Of a stretch of 64,000 bases of DNA, positions 43,927 through 56,577 are shown one piece after another (the stretch's first letter is position 1; every line of letters starts with the position of its first letter). The stretch lies in assembly GCF_963576615.1 (NCBI RefSeq), contig NC_088715.1, forward strand, positions 62,640,981 to 62,704,980, given 5' to 3'. Below the pieces are notes generated by a model. That model ran no database searches, was not told where the DNA came from, and saw only the letters and a program-made list of their open reading frames with translations. This DNA is from Watersipora subatra (Eukaryota; Bryozoa; Gymnolaemata; Cheilostomatida; Watersiporidae). The position numbers and the translations under genes are program-made.

Positions 43927-44725
43927 GTCTTACTTTGTTGTGTTGTAAGTGTCAAATATGTGGAAATGTGATTACAAGCTCTTAAAAGCTCAAAAACGAA
44001 AAGCCGCCGTAGATTGGAATCTGTTTATTTCTCTGACGTAGTCATTACAGTTTGGTTATCGTCTTGTCACGTGATGTTCTCACGTGAATTGAAAAGCCCC
44101 TAAAAAGCTCAATATAAAACTTATTGCAGCACTAGTTTATGACAAACACTCTGGGTTTTACCGAATACCTGGTATCAAATATAGAAGCTCGCTACTTTAC
44201 AGTTTTGTTTCCGCATTATTCAATCATCAAGTCGTAATCTGATCACGTAATCAAATAATTTTTGCAGCACTTTTTGATTATCTCAGGTGATCAACAGGCT
44301 CGTCATGATTATCAGACAATGATATGTACTCCTTCGAGTTAAGGTTAAAAAGTTTAACGAGTTTTTACGGTAAGTTATAAGATATCAGTGCTAAAAGTGA
44401 CAGCATTACAATGACGATAAAACAGACGCGTAAGAACAATAGACATGGTTTTATTGAGTGCGTTAAGTATATTTGTGAAAATATTTTGACCAATGAAATT
44501 GCATGAAAGTGTAAACAGAAACCATCCTGTAACAACTACCTCCCATTTGAGCCGTTTTGGAAAGCGAATCCAAACTATGGCGGTCTCGTGTGGCTGCGAT
44601 TGGCTGTTCGTTTTTTTAGCTTTTAAGAGCTTGTAATCACATTCCTATATATTTCACACCTACAACACAACAGAGTAAGACATGGTGAATTTTATATGAT
44701 ACCAAATAACTGTAATGTGAGTTTT
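43890..44725. repeat. Nested inverted-repeat structure within the hAT-class element
   Basis: ACATTACAGTTATTTGGCAT at about 43893 reads inverted at about 44700-44720. The pairing continues through CACCATGTCTTACT, TGTTGTGTTGTAAGTGT and GTGATTACAAGCTCTTAAAA for roughly 130 bases per arm. It separates the two halves of the BED finger, as if inserted into it. Confidence 0.6.
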
Positions 44726-44870
44726 GTTGGAAGTCAACCTTTAACTTGCTTTTGCATATTGTACAAATAACTTGGTATTTTCCTTTTGTGACTGGCATCT
44801 TCATGAACTCCCAGACCACTGACATGTTGATTATTTCTTGCCGAAAAATGTTGTGAAACCTATAGTCCAA
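44720..44870 (-). pseudogene. BED finger fragment, cysteine half
   Basis: It reads SVVWEFMKMPVTKGKYQVIC then TICKSKLKVD, giving the W-x-F start and C-x2-C pair of a BED finger. Its missing His half lies at about 43800-43870, on the other side of the nested inverted repeat. Confidence 0.5.
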
Positions 44871-45045
44871 AGACTATTGTCGCAGACGTAAAAATATAGT
44901 CTTGGCTCACTTTGTTTTATTTCGCCTGGTCCTTCCGTGCTAGGACTATATGCGACTCCATTTCAATCGCACTTAAAAAGCAATATACAACCGCTGTTGT
45001 TCAGCCATAAACCTACCCGTGTCTTTGTTTAGGAAGACCCGAGGG

Positions 45046-45426
45046 TCAGGTGGCCCAACCCGCGCACCTCTGACCCAGTGGGTCAAAACCAGATGAGCAA
45101 CCTATGCCAGCTCTATTCTTAGCTTCATAATGTGCTCTAATCGAAATAAATCTCTTTGCTATCTCACAAGCTAGGCTACTAGCTTGATGATTACACTTAA
45201 ACAATAGCATAATTTTGAACGTCAGCAACTTCTCCATGGTAGCAATTAGTGCTAGCATGAAAAAGTTTTTCACCAATCTAGCACTACTAAGCAACAATTT
45301 TGTTGCTTTCTCACTGTGGTTGCAAACCTCAATCACTACAAGCAAAGACAAAGTCAAGCCACGACGATTCTTAACTGTGATTAGGAAACTCGCTGCTTGG
45401 TTTACATCATAGTTGGTAACATCCAC
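45046..45426 (-). other. Unassigned ORF inside the hAT-class element
   Basis: 126 codons without a recognised domain, between the BED fragment and the right arm. It could be an unrelated frame. Confidence 0.2.
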
Positions 45427-46018
45427 GATGCTGGTGATACAATCATTACACTTCAGCTTTGGTGACTTAGCCAGCTACATAGCCAGCTGTAAAATAATCA
45501 TTCTGTCTCATTTTTTACTTAAGCCATACTTGCATACTCATCATATTTAGTCATGTTTAGTTCAGCATGATATTAGTCTATTTACCTAGCCAGGGTCTGG
45601 CTCTTTGAGTGGATAGGCTATTAGCCCCCCTCTCCCCCTTTTTTCTTTTCCCCTTCTCACTTCTTCTTTGGAGAAAGGGAAAAGAGAGAATGGGGATAGG
45701 AGAGGGTGGCAAATAAAGCCCTGATGGCTCATGATTTGTGTGCAACAATTCATAGCTTTTATAGTTTTAATCTATGGTGGTTATCAGATATTATCACATA
45801 ATTGCTTTAGTTTACTGGATTATGTATCCAAGAAGGTTTTACGTGAAAACAAATGTGATTTTGTCACCTTCTCCTCATTAGCCCCATTGTTAACACCAGT
45901 GCAGTCAAGCATGAGGTACAATACAATGACGTTATGTCATGCTAATTAAGTCTGACAAGGCAACCTATGGAAATAGCTAGTTTTGGCCAATTTAGGTTTA
46001 TATATCTATGGCTGAAAC

Positions 46019-47185
46019 GGTTTAGTTCTTGAGCTAGGAGGTTGCCACATAAGTTTTGTTTTGAGGGTAATTCGCAAGGTCAAAGAACTTTCATGCAACC
46101 ATTTCAATGAATCAAAGGCATAACTGCATGTCTTGAGTTAGGGTTGCTAGTGTTTAAAATCCAGAATTTATGCAATAGAAGTGTGGTTTGTTTTTGTATG
46201 TTAGTGGAGTAAATGACAATCAGCGCGCTCCCTCATTTAACTTCACCGATGTATCAGAGACCATATTTTTTACAGACCTAAAAATATTTACAAGAATTGA
46301 AAATATCATTGCCTGGCGTCCACCAAACAAGCATATAAATTTAATGCTAACGATTATGAATGATTTTAATAGGAAACAATATTATGGATGCCGATAGATT
46401 GTTATTGGGCTAGAATGTAATTATAGTAAAAGATAAGTTACAATATCAGTCCTAATTAAAATTTATTACTGAGGAGTTTTTTTAACAAACCTAATTTTAC
46501 CTAACTAAGCTAACAATAGCTATTTTTGCATCTTTTAAATGTTTTGTCATGCACACATATGTTTATCTATATGTGCTCTTTATTCTCAAGGCAGAAAATA
46601 TCAACACTTAAATATGTAATTATATTGCTAGCAGTAGAAAATAAAAGCAGTAACTTAGTTGTGATAAACAAACTTAAGATTAACACTTGTACACATTTTT
46701 ATTGTTGTCAAATAATAATAAAGATTAACAGAAATTGAATGTTGGTTATACCTTAAAAGTTATATAATTATGTTGGTTATATCTTAAAAGCTGCAGCAGA
46801 GGATTTTGTGGATTTCGAAACATGAACACTATATGCAGCAAACACTTCTTTTCTCTCAAACAGCATTGCTCTTTTGTGAGGTTTGGAAAGCAGTTATCTC
46901 TGCGTTTTTAACTTTTTTAAAGACGGTTTCCATATTAAACAATTATTTAGTACAGTTCTTTATGCTTTCATTAACTGTGCCAACCTAAAAAACGATCATT
47001 CAAACTATTTTGCTCTCAGCTGGCTCTAACTACGAGTATGCATCAATTTTTACTAAAATTATTTGAAAGAATAATTATACTTCCAATTTTTCACGTAATT
47101 TGTTTTGTAAATAAATAAACATGTTTAATACAAAACAACATTAGCATAGAAAAAGGAACAATATATTGTAAAGTAGCTTGAAATC
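46019..47185. other. Intergenic, no supported feature
   Basis: AT-rich with short ORFs only. A TATATAATTATGTTGGTTATA-like motif is repeated near 46740-46780. Confidence 0.5.
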
Positions 47186-49402
47186 TTTCATGTTGTGTTG
47201 ACAGCAAGCGCCAGTCTCAACTTTGCTCTTCACTTTGATGTTGTGTTGACAGCCAGCGCCAGTCTCAACTTTGCTCTTCACTTTCATGTTGTGTTGACAG
47301 CAAGCGCCAGTCTCAACTTTGCTCTTCACTTTGATGTTGTGTTGACAGCCAGCGCCAGTCTCAACTTTGCTCTTCACTTTCATGTTGTGTTGACAGCAAG
47401 CGCCAGTCTCAACTTTGCTCTTCACTTTCATGTTGCGTTGACAGCCAGCGCCAGTCTCAACTTTGCTCTTCACTTTCATGTTGCGTTGACAGCCAGCGCC
47501 AGTCTCAACTTTGCTCTTCACTTTCATGTTGTGTTGACAGCCAGCGCCAGTCTCAACTTTGCTCTTCACTTTGATGTTGTGTTGACAGCCAGCGCCAGTC
47601 TCAACTTTGCTCTTCACTTTCATGTTGTGTTGACAGCCAGCGCCAGTCTCAACTTTGCTCTTCACTTTCATGTTGTGTTGACAGCAAGCGCCAGTCTCAG
47701 CTTTGCTCTTCACTTTCATGTTGTGTTGACAGCAAGCGCCAGTCTCAACTTTGCTCTTCACTTTCATGTTGCGTTGACAGCAAGCGCCAGTCTCAACTTT
47801 GCTCTCCACTTTCATGTTGCGTTGACAGCAAGCGCCAGTCTCAACTTTGCTCTCCACTTTGATGTTGCGTTGACAGCAAGCGCCAGTTTCAACTTTGCTC
47901 TTCACTTTCATGTTGTGTTGACAGCCAGCGCCAGTCTCAACTTTGCTCTTCACTTTCATGTTGCGTTGACAGCAAGCGCCAGTCGCAACTTTGCTCTTCA
48001 CTTTGATGTTGTGTTGACAGCAAGCGCCAGTCTCAACTTTGCTCTTCACTTTCATGTTGTGTTGACAGCAAGCGCCAGTCTCAACTTTGCTCTTCACTTT
48101 CATGTTGCGTTGACACCAAGCGCCAGTCTCAACTTTGCTCTTCACTTTCATGTTGCGTTGACAGCAAGCGCCAGTCTCAACTTTGCTCTTCACTTTCATG
48201 TTGTGTTGACAGCAAGCGCCAGTCTCAACTTTGCTCTTCACTTTCATGTTGTGTTGACACCAAGCGCCAGTCTCAACTTTGCTCTTCACTTTCATGTTGT
48301 GTTGACAGCAAGCGCCAGTCTCAACTTTGCTCTTCACTTTCATGTTGCGTTGACAGCAAGCGCCAGTCTCAACTTTGCTCTCCACTTTCATGTTGTGTTG
48401 ACAGAAAGCGCCAGTCTCAACTTTGCTTTTCACTTTCATGTTGCGTTGACAGCCAGCGCCAGTCTCAACTTTGCTCTTCACTTTCATGTTGCGTTGACAC
48501 CAAGCGCCAGTCTCAACTTTGCTCTTCACTTTCATGTTGCGTTGACAGCAAGCGCCAGTCTCAACTTTGCTCTTCACTTTCATGTTGTGTTGACAGCAAG
48601 CGCCAGTCTCAACTTTGCTCTTCACTTTCATGTTGTGTTGACACCAAGCGCCAGTCTCAACTTTGCTCTTCACTTTCATGTTGTGTTGACAGCCAGCGCC
48701 AGTCTCAACTTTGCTCTTCACTTTCATGTTGTGTTGACAGCAAGCGCCAGTCTCAACTTTGCTCTTCACTTTCATGTTGTGTTGACAGCCAGCGCCAGTC
48801 TCAACTTTGCTCTTCACTTTCATGTTGTGTTGACAGCCAGCGCCAGTCTCAACTTTGCTCTTCACTTTCATGTTGTGTTGACAGCCAGCGCCAGTCTCAA
48901 CTTTGCTCTTCACTTTCATGTTGTGTTGACAGCAAGCGCCAGTCTCAACTTTGCTCTTCACTTTCATGTTGTGTTGACAGCAAGCGCCAGCCTCAACTTT
49001 GCTCTTCACTTTCATGTTGTGTTGACAGCAAGCGCCAGTCTCAACTTTGCTCTTCACTTTCATGTTGTGTTGACAGCAAGCGCCAGTCTCAACTTTGCTC
49101 TTCACTTTCATGTTGTGTTGACAGCAAGCGCCAGTCTCAACTTTGCTCTTCACTTTCATGTTGTGTTGACAGCCAGCGCCAGTCTCAACATTGCTCTTCA
49201 CTTTCATGTTGTGTTGACAGCAAGCGCCAGTCTCAACTTTGCTCTTCACTTTCATGTTGTGTTGACAGCAAGCGCCAGTCTCAACATTGCTCTTCACTTT
49301 CATGTTGTGTTGACAGCAAGCGCCAGTCTCAACTTTGCTCTTCACTTTGATGTTGTGTTGACAGCCAGCGCCAGTCTCAACTTTGCTCTTCACTTTGATG
49401 TT
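47186..49402. repeat. 48-bp minisatellite, about 46 copies, open on both strands
   Basis: The unit is TTGTGTTGACAGCAAGCGCC, then AGTCTCAACTTTGCTCTTCA and CTTTCATG. Since 48 is divisible by 3, one frame on each strand stays open for over 2.2 kb. Plus gives repeats of LTASASLNFALHFHV with V/A, H/D and S/P variants. Minus gives KSKVETGACCQHNMKV with C/G/W and H/R variants. The array is bounded on both sides by GCTTGAAAT. No promoter, splice site or start context separates one strand as genuine. Confidence 0.95.
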
Positions 49403-50908
49403 TGCTTGAAATATTTCTCTAGAAAGATCAGTAGTCTTTTTCTTTTTACTGCAATAACCAATTATCTCATTTTAATATTTTTTTCTATACATGGTGTATA
49501 TATTTAAATGCTAGGAACAATTTGCTTTTGTTTAGTTTTTGGCTTTAAGCATTCACCTTGTCATTTTATTTGTATTGTGGGTGATACATTTTTAATGCCT
49601 GATCTTTTTTAGTCAAGATGACCCATTTTACATTCAATTCATGTTTCTTTGTACGTTTGATAAATAATAACACAAAGTTTTGTGAGTTTTTGTTCTGACT
49701 GCAATAATCCGAATTCATAACTTCAAAAACTTGATAGAACTATTTACTATGATACCTAGTTTTTTTTGTAAGAAATTGAAAATTTTCTTTGTTTAATTTA
49801 CATAGCTACTACTTAAATAATTGATCCCATTGAATTGAATACTCATCTACAAGTCTAATGTATCCTTTGTATTGTAAGTTACCACTAGAATTTGTCTACT
49901 CAAAACACGTAGAATAAACTTTATTCAGCAAGGCCTAAAAGTTTAGAGCCAGGCCACAAGTTATCAGAACAGACATTAGTTTTTAGTGTGAGTAACACTT
50001 AAAACTGCCGAACTGCAAAATTTGGTAACTTTAAAATATTTAGCTAACTATGGTAGTTAATTAGTGATAGTTAAACCTTGTAAAAATATACCAGCTGATT
50101 TAGTTGTACCAATAGTTCAAATACTTAGTGAGAATGTTTTATGTGGTCAAATTCAAATCACAAAACCTCAAACCCGTATCTTTGCAAAATACACTAGTTT
50201 TAAGTAATTAAACTGATATATTTCTGTGTAAAATATATATTAGTGAACTGGCACGAAGCCAGAGAGGGATAATAACAGTTTTCATGTAGCTCTGGTCTTT
50301 TGGAAGCAGTTTTAAAGTTTTACCTGTAAGAAATAATAACATGGTAGACTGTAAAATAGTGTTATACAGATAGTTTAATCGAAGGAAACTTAACCAGTAA
50401 AGTGTAAACTAGATTTGGTAACCATTCTGTTTGCTAGAACCTGTTGCTTACAGTATTCCATGAACTTTTCTATGTTTAGTTACTTTGACCTTAATGAATC
50501 TTTTCAATTCGAACTAAAACTGCTCAATTCATTTTGATGCCTATGATGGTTACTACAATGTGTTTGTTGAATTAGCTTATACAATTCATTACCAATTAGT
50601 TTCTGTTAAGATGCTCTTGACTTGAGTCGGCAACCTCTATGTTAGTTTGAATAAAGATATGTAACTTTTTAACTAGGATAGATATATAGGAAAAAACTGA
50701 GATCTTCAGTATAGCGAAATGGAATCAGAATGGACCTTAGTTACCTTGAGCTTGGTTGAAAATCATTTCTAATAGTAAACCTTTGGATCCAGCACCGACT
50801 GTATGACTGAAAGTGTTTTCAGCTACAGAGAAAGAAGGACAAGATAATTATAATCAACTGTAAGTTCAGACCAACTTATGTATAGATGACTGAAGCACTT
50901 CATAATCT
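49403..50908. other. Intergenic, no supported feature
   Basis: AT-rich, with no ORF over about 60 codons and no repeat recognised. Confidence 0.5.
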
Positions 50909-51709
50909 GACTAGCTGTGCTACCCTGCGTTGCCCGGGTGATAAAAGTCTCGACAGAAAATTTATTTGTATTTAACATATAACAACATTTACTATTCTAA
51001 CTTTCAAACTACATATCATGAGAGAAGTGATTTGTTTAGTTTAAATAAATTAGGAGAAAAATGCAAACAACTGTAAAGGTTTTAAAACTTTGTCAAACAG
51101 CTGTAACTTTCAAGCTGTTAGCCTGGCACATTGCCAATGAACAATTGCAGTAAGCTGCTAGGCTTCCAATGACGTTACTCCATGACATTGTGTCAGCATT
51201 GTTGTCCAGCTACAGTTATTCTAATAATAGCTATAGTCGGAATGTAAACAGACATACGACATAATGTACACATGGACATACTTTCAGAAATATATATGTA
51301 TATATATACTTCTCAAAGTCTGTGTGTTGGAAATTCGTCTGTCTGTTGGAAATCCGGCTATAGCTACTATTAGAACAGCTGAGTTTGACAACAATAACGA
51401 CTCAATTTCATGAAAATTCATGAAATTCTTACTGTCATTGGAAACCTAACCTTATTAACTAGCTTAGTGGAGTTTCCATTGGCAATATGCCAGGCCACTA
51501 GCTTGAATGGTACAGTTGTTTGACAAAGTTTTAAAACCTTTACATTTGTTTTTATTTCTCTCTTAATTCATTTCAACTACACGACACACTTCTTTCATGA
51601 TATGTAGTTTGAAAGTTAGAATGGCAAATGTTGTTATATGTTAAATACAAATCAATTTTCTGTCCAAAGACTCGTCTATTACACGGGCAATGCCGGGTGG
51701 CACAGTTAG
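50909..51709. mobile_element. Foldback-type element with about 300-bp inverted arms
   Basis: The left end CTAGCTGTGCTACCCTGCGT pairs with the right end, whose reverse complement reads CTAACTGTGCCACCCGGCAT. Pairing continues through TTTGTATTTAACATATAACA, TCTAACTTTCAAACTACATA and TTTTAAAACTTTGTCAAACA. The centre is TA-rich with TCTGTCTGTTGGAAATC repeats. No coding capacity; target duplication not clear. Confidence 0.65.
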
Positions 51710-52680
51710 TATATATATATTGGCAAAGTTTTTAAACAGGAAGCAGTGCAGGAATGTAAATTCTAAGTTTCTTAATTTAACTGTATAAAACATGCATTGC
51801 ACATCACACTTCTGTTATCAAAATATCTGACAATTTCTTATGATAGTAAATTTTTATACTGTTTGATAAAGGATAAACTATATTAAAATAGCTCTCTTTC
51901 TTCTTGTTTGCTATCTCCCTTCCGAACTAAGAATTTTATATTCTCAAAATGTTTGAATAATGTTTTAAAAAATCTCAGAAAGGTTTCATTGCAAGGTTGT
52001 TGCAAAATAATGTGTTGGCAATATTTTAATCTTCCTAGCAAGATTGTGGGAGATACCTTGCTGAAACTCTCAGCGTATTTTCTCATAAAATTTTTCTATT
52101 GTTTTTGAAGAATTTCAAATAATATTCTACAAACATTCCTTGCTTCAAGGGTATTAGCTAAAATCTCAGGAATGTGTTATATGCAGAACATAATTCAGTA
52201 GGTTGTAAATGTCTAGAAGCTGTCCATCATTCTGACGGTGTTTCGTAAAGTTTTATTTGAACCAATCGGACACAAAAATACAATGTAACAAGCATAACTT
52301 ATTCAGAGCATATATTATGCAACACTGTTGGTGAATGCACAAATGGTAGCATAATAAAATGACAATATAAGTTGCATAAAGCACAATCAAAGACTTGCTG
52401 GAAAAGTGTTTATCATAATTGTACGGCATAATAAGCCCAATGTTATGTTGCATCCGCTCCAATTCACAACTGAGTGTGAAAAATAAAATTGAAAGGTTTT
52501 TAGTTTTTCACATAAATCTTTAAAACTTAAAATAAGTTGTCTAATTTCGAGTGTTGCTAAATTTGTAGTAAAAGAACGAAAACATTTTAATTTTCAAGTT
52601 TCATCTAGTTTTCAATAAGTTTTTTATTATCAAAGTGAAACAACTTCAGAAAAATAGACCACACTTTTTGTAAAAAAAAT
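51710..52680. other. Intergenic, no supported feature
   Basis: Short ORFs on both strands at 51883-52108 overlap each other and lack motifs. Confidence 0.5.
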
Positions 52681-52699
52681 TTAAAATATAATTTATTCA

Positions 52700-53380
52700 T
52701 TAGGCTATTAAAAAAAATGTTCAAAGAGCCCCCTAAGTAGCAAGAGCAATATATTACAATTACAATTTAAAGGATTATAAGACAGCCATTGTCAGAAAAT
52801 TGTTGTAATATTCAATACAGAGTATCAACAATGTTGTACTTCAAGTTTCCCTTTACATTTCAAGTCAGCGTAAGATGGATATTTACATCGGCGTTACATT
52901 TACTATATTTAAAAGTTTAAAATAATTTTTCTGTAACATCGCTAGAATGTTCATCTAAAGGGGCACATAATGTCGTACCAGATTGTTAACTTCAAAATGT
53001 AAGCCTATGTTATTTAGTTGTTTATACTCCAACATTTCAAAGTAACTTTGCAGCAAAATTGCCTGAACGTTCATTTGAGAGTAAAAATATGTTATATTAT
53101 AATGTTCGAGTTATATTTTATGTAACTTCTATCTGAAAATTTATGCTCAAATATACCAAAACAACATTTATGGAACATTGCTAGAACATTCAATAACAAT
53201 GTTGTCTAACATTGTTATGATAATGTTAGCAGAGTTTATAGACGTAATATTTTATAGGATGTTGCAGCAAAATTTTTGCACAGCATTCTGTTGGACTATT
53301 CATCAAGATTGTTGTAACATTATACAGTAATAATCACCAGATAATGTTTGCAGAAAATAATAATTAAAACATTTACTGTA
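52700..53380. repeat. Degenerate AACATT/AATGTT-rich sequence
   Basis: Words such as AACATT, GTTGTAACATT and AATGTTGT recur irregularly on both strands, including AACAATGTTGTCTAACATTG near 53200. It looks like a decayed simple repeat. Confidence 0.4.
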
Positions 53381-53424
53381 ATTGGTCATTTTTGTGTAAC
53401 ATTCCGAACATCTCAGTAAAGTTG

Positions 53425-53760
53425 TTAGTCAGGCTTTTTTATCTTTTTATCTCTATTTTCCTTTTTACATTCCTTTTTTTCTCTCTGTCTCATCCTTCTT
53501 CCACCTTCCTACTCATTTTGAACTCACTGTCTCCATTAGGCCCTCTCTTTTGTTTTTGCTCCTTTCCTCTGACTTTTGCTCTCCTTCTTTGCTTTCTATT
53601 TTTCCTTCTGTTTCTCTGTTTTCTTATTTCTTAGCCGCTTCTTTTGCTCTCATTTTCTATTTTTATTGTTTTCAACTATTTCATTTTTTATTATTCTATT
53701 TTTCTCTCTTTTCTTGTCCTTTTTTCTCTATCACTCTCTCTGTTTTTCTCTTTTTTTGAC
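53425..53760. repeat. Polypyrimidine tract
   Basis: About 335 bases made mostly of T and C on the plus strand (TTCTCTCT, TTTTTCTC). The Phe/Leu/Ser-rich ORFs at 53392-53815 are products of this composition. Confidence 0.85.
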
Positions 53761-53962
53761 ATTTAAAAGAAAACTGCTTGTAAATGGTGCATGTGATAAG
53801 TATGTTGTATGGTAAAATATAGAAAGATAGAATAAAGCTCATGAATAAAAAAGCCAAAAAGGGAAGAAAAGGATACAAAAACTCATGGTAAAACTCTTTT
53901 TAGGAATTATACATAAAAAGTTACAGGCTTTTTACTAAAATTTTGTCTAAAACTCTTAATAC

Positions 53963-54100
53963 TTTAGTGAAGGTGTATTAATCAATTATAATAAACATGT
54001 ATTCATTGAAACAAGAGTTGTTCAATATTTTAATGAAGGTGTATTAATCAATTATAATATACATGTATTCATTGAAACATGAGCTGTTCAAAATAGAAAA
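53963..54100. repeat. Tandem duplication, about 69-bp unit, two copies
   Basis: GAAGGTGTATTAATCAATTA through CATGTATTCATTGAAACA and GAGNTGTTCAA occurs twice in a row with few differences. Confidence 0.8.
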
Positions 54101-55345
54101 TTTACTAAGTTACCTATAATATTTTGTCTTGTTTCTTGTATCAACAATTGCTTAGTATGAAAAACCAACAGCCACGCTACCTTTTTATAAAGAAGGACGA
54201 TAATGGACTCTTGACATACTCCGCAAAAGGATCATTATAAAACCTTTGTCAGCTCTATGGTTTAGCTCTCAAATTTCTCAAATCTGAAAACTTATTGTAG
54301 TAAGCCTTGCTTGTAACAATTTTAAATTAAACTCTTATTATAGTTTAAGAAACCTCTCCTTTTGCAACACTTTTGTCAGTTTTTGTGACGGTGAATATCA
54401 TTTCTGATATCTCTTTGAGCTGTGCAAGTAAATCATTTTTACTTTATCAAGTTTGGTTCATCGAATATTTGAATGAAATACTTAACGAGACTAGTTACTG
54501 AAAGATTTGCGCTTGTTGTTTAAGAAAATTCCAATGAAATCTGATTAGTTTAGCATCTTCACACAACTGCTGAAAATTTTTTATAAGTTACATAAGTCAT
54601 TTCTGCTAAAATATTACCAGATTAATCTATGTAATGTGTAACACAATTGGTAAAATTGACCTACATTTACATTCTGTGACAGATATTAGCAAATTCTCAT
54701 CAGGTGAATAAATCAATGATGACTGTAAACATGTTATAAAACCTGTTAAACTAACGGTATACTCATGGTAATTCACTGGAACTACTTTATCAATAGACAG
54801 TGATACTGTTATGTGTGGTTGTGGAGAAATTATGTTATGCATGATTCATCCAAATTCACACACAGCATCAGTGTTAAATTTGCTTGTTATATTATTCTAT
54901 TTTGACTATGTTTAGTTTGTGCACTTTTGCTTAGCTTGTGAGAACTAATTTAAGTATTACTGGTTTAGGTATAGTAAAGATGTTAAGCTATTGTAAGTAA
55001 TGCTGATATTTACCAGTCAAACTTACTTCTTTATTCTGTAAGTCAAACAATGAAATACACAACTAACAAAATTCTAAAACAATAATATTAATGACAAACA
55101 TTCAGAAGAACTAATAAAAATTACATCCTTACTTGAACGGTTGTCTACGCTTGTTGATCAGTCCTGTACAACTGTGAGTTTTGACAGTTAAACGAAAATT
55201 GTGAGAGGTATATGTAAAGAGCGGCAGCAGTTGAGATAGTGGAGTAGAAGAGGCTCAGCTGATGAAGGAGAAGGAGGCTCCATTGGTAGAAAAAGCGAGA
55301 GGCTTTTCAGCAGGCAGATGGGAAAGCGTCCGAAGAGGCCCCCAG
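54101..55345. other. Intergenic, no supported feature
   Basis: No motif-bearing ORF and no repeat recognised. Confidence 0.5.
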
Positions 55346-55404
55346 GAAGAGAGAGAGGGGGGAGGGAGAGGTAGAGGTAGAGAGAGAGAGAGAGAGAGAG
55401 AGAG
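55346..55404. repeat. (GA)n microsatellite
   Basis: GA-rich with a pure (GA) run of about 26 bases. The Ser/Leu-rich minus ORF across it is an artefact. Confidence 0.9.
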
Positions 55405-56577
55405 CCAGAACCAGAGCTCAAGCTAGAGCCTCTGACACATTGGAGCTGTTCCCTTTTATAGATGTCAGGCATGTGGGATGGCTAGCCTGTGAGTGTAGGT
55501 TGAGTGTTAAGGTTTGATGCTTCATGTCAGGCGTGTGAAAATAAATTGTTTGCGTAAGTCTTCAGCTGGTGCACGTGATGTTGACATGTAGGGTGGAGCT
55601 CGTGACTTAATTACTCCTAGTATTTAGGTCATGTTTGACAGGAGTGGCAAACCTGTATGTGACTCATTTGATTCGTCTCTAATGTTTCTCTGGTGGTTTT
55701 CTGGTGATGGTGGTTGATAGGTTTTATTGCTTCAATTTCCCTTTGGCATGTTCTCCATCTGGTGTTGACGCAGTTTTTATGATTGATTTTTTCCAATTCT
55801 GAAGTTCGTAATTTTCTTTTGGCGTTTCCAATTATCGAATCATCTGATTTCTTTTAGGCGTCTTGCTGCTTGTAGGTATTATATGCTTATCTTGTGGTCT
55901 GGCTACATTCCCTGTTGGTATCTTGTTTTCGCAGTATCTCCATACAACAATACTAATTAGAGTGTTATTAATAAGCCAACAGTGTTACTTGTACTTATAA
56001 GTTGTCAGGTGTAGCCAAGTAATGAAGGTGAATCAAATGTACTTATACAATTTTATTCTTGGAGTAAGAAAGCTCACACAAATGAAAGGAGGTAATAAAT
56101 CATTTTTAACAACTGTAGCAAGTTGAAATGGTTAAAATGAGCTAATGAAAAACTTATAATTAAGAGAGATTCTATAAAACTACTGATGATAATAAGAAAA
56201 TCATCATAGAGGTCAAAAATTAGTCCTATCTTACTGAATATCCATCTTACGTAGCCTCTCATTCATAGCAGCCACCCAGAGAGAGTGTTTTTGTTTATGT
56301 ACACCTGTTTATTATATCGTCATCATCCTTGATGTAAGAAAATTTAGGATGATTTTTTTCTCCTTCCACATCACCTGTCAAACAGACACAATAGTAACAT
56401 GATGCTTTCGTTTGTAGTAAGTGAGTAAACTATCAGTCAGTAACCACTTGCTCTATAATATATTTTATAGACACATAAAGATACAAGTATAAACAGTTCA
56501 CCTTGAGATATTATTTAGTATTATCATTTTATTTAGAAATACTAATAACATTAACTAAAGAGTGTATTAAAAGTACA
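55405..56577. other. Intergenic, no supported feature
   Basis: A slightly GC-richer stretch to about 55930 with repeated ATGTCAGGC and GTGTGAG words. No gene supported. Confidence 0.45.

Larger units (their letters stand above)
42777..46010. mobile_element. hAT-class element with long inverted arms
   Basis: A perfect 8-bp duplication GCTGAAAC flanks the element (42769-42776 and 46011-46018). The termini pair as CATAGACATATAAACCTAGA on the left and CATAGATATATAAACCTAAA in reverse complement on the right. The inverted similarity continues for about 470 bases per arm (to about 43245 and from about 45535), including purine/pyrimidine blocks. The middle holds pieces of a BED zinc finger and a second nested inverted structure. 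8-bp duplications and BED fingers both point to hAT. Confidence 0.7.

Noticed and set aside
47186..49402. CRISPR array
   Set aside because: The repeats are contiguous without unique spacers and the genome is eukaryotic.
47141..49507. Two overlapping 750-770 codon ORFs as repetitive protein genes
   Set aside because: They are the unavoidable result of a 48-bp tandem repeat without stops; there is no promoter, splice signal or selection pattern for either strand.
53392..53878. Phe/Leu/Ser-rich ORFs resembling membrane proteins
   Set aside because: They are produced by the polypyrimidine tract; composition, not coding, explains them.
55188..55472. 94-codon Ser/Leu-rich minus ORF
   Set aside because: It spans the (GA)n microsatellite and has no other support.
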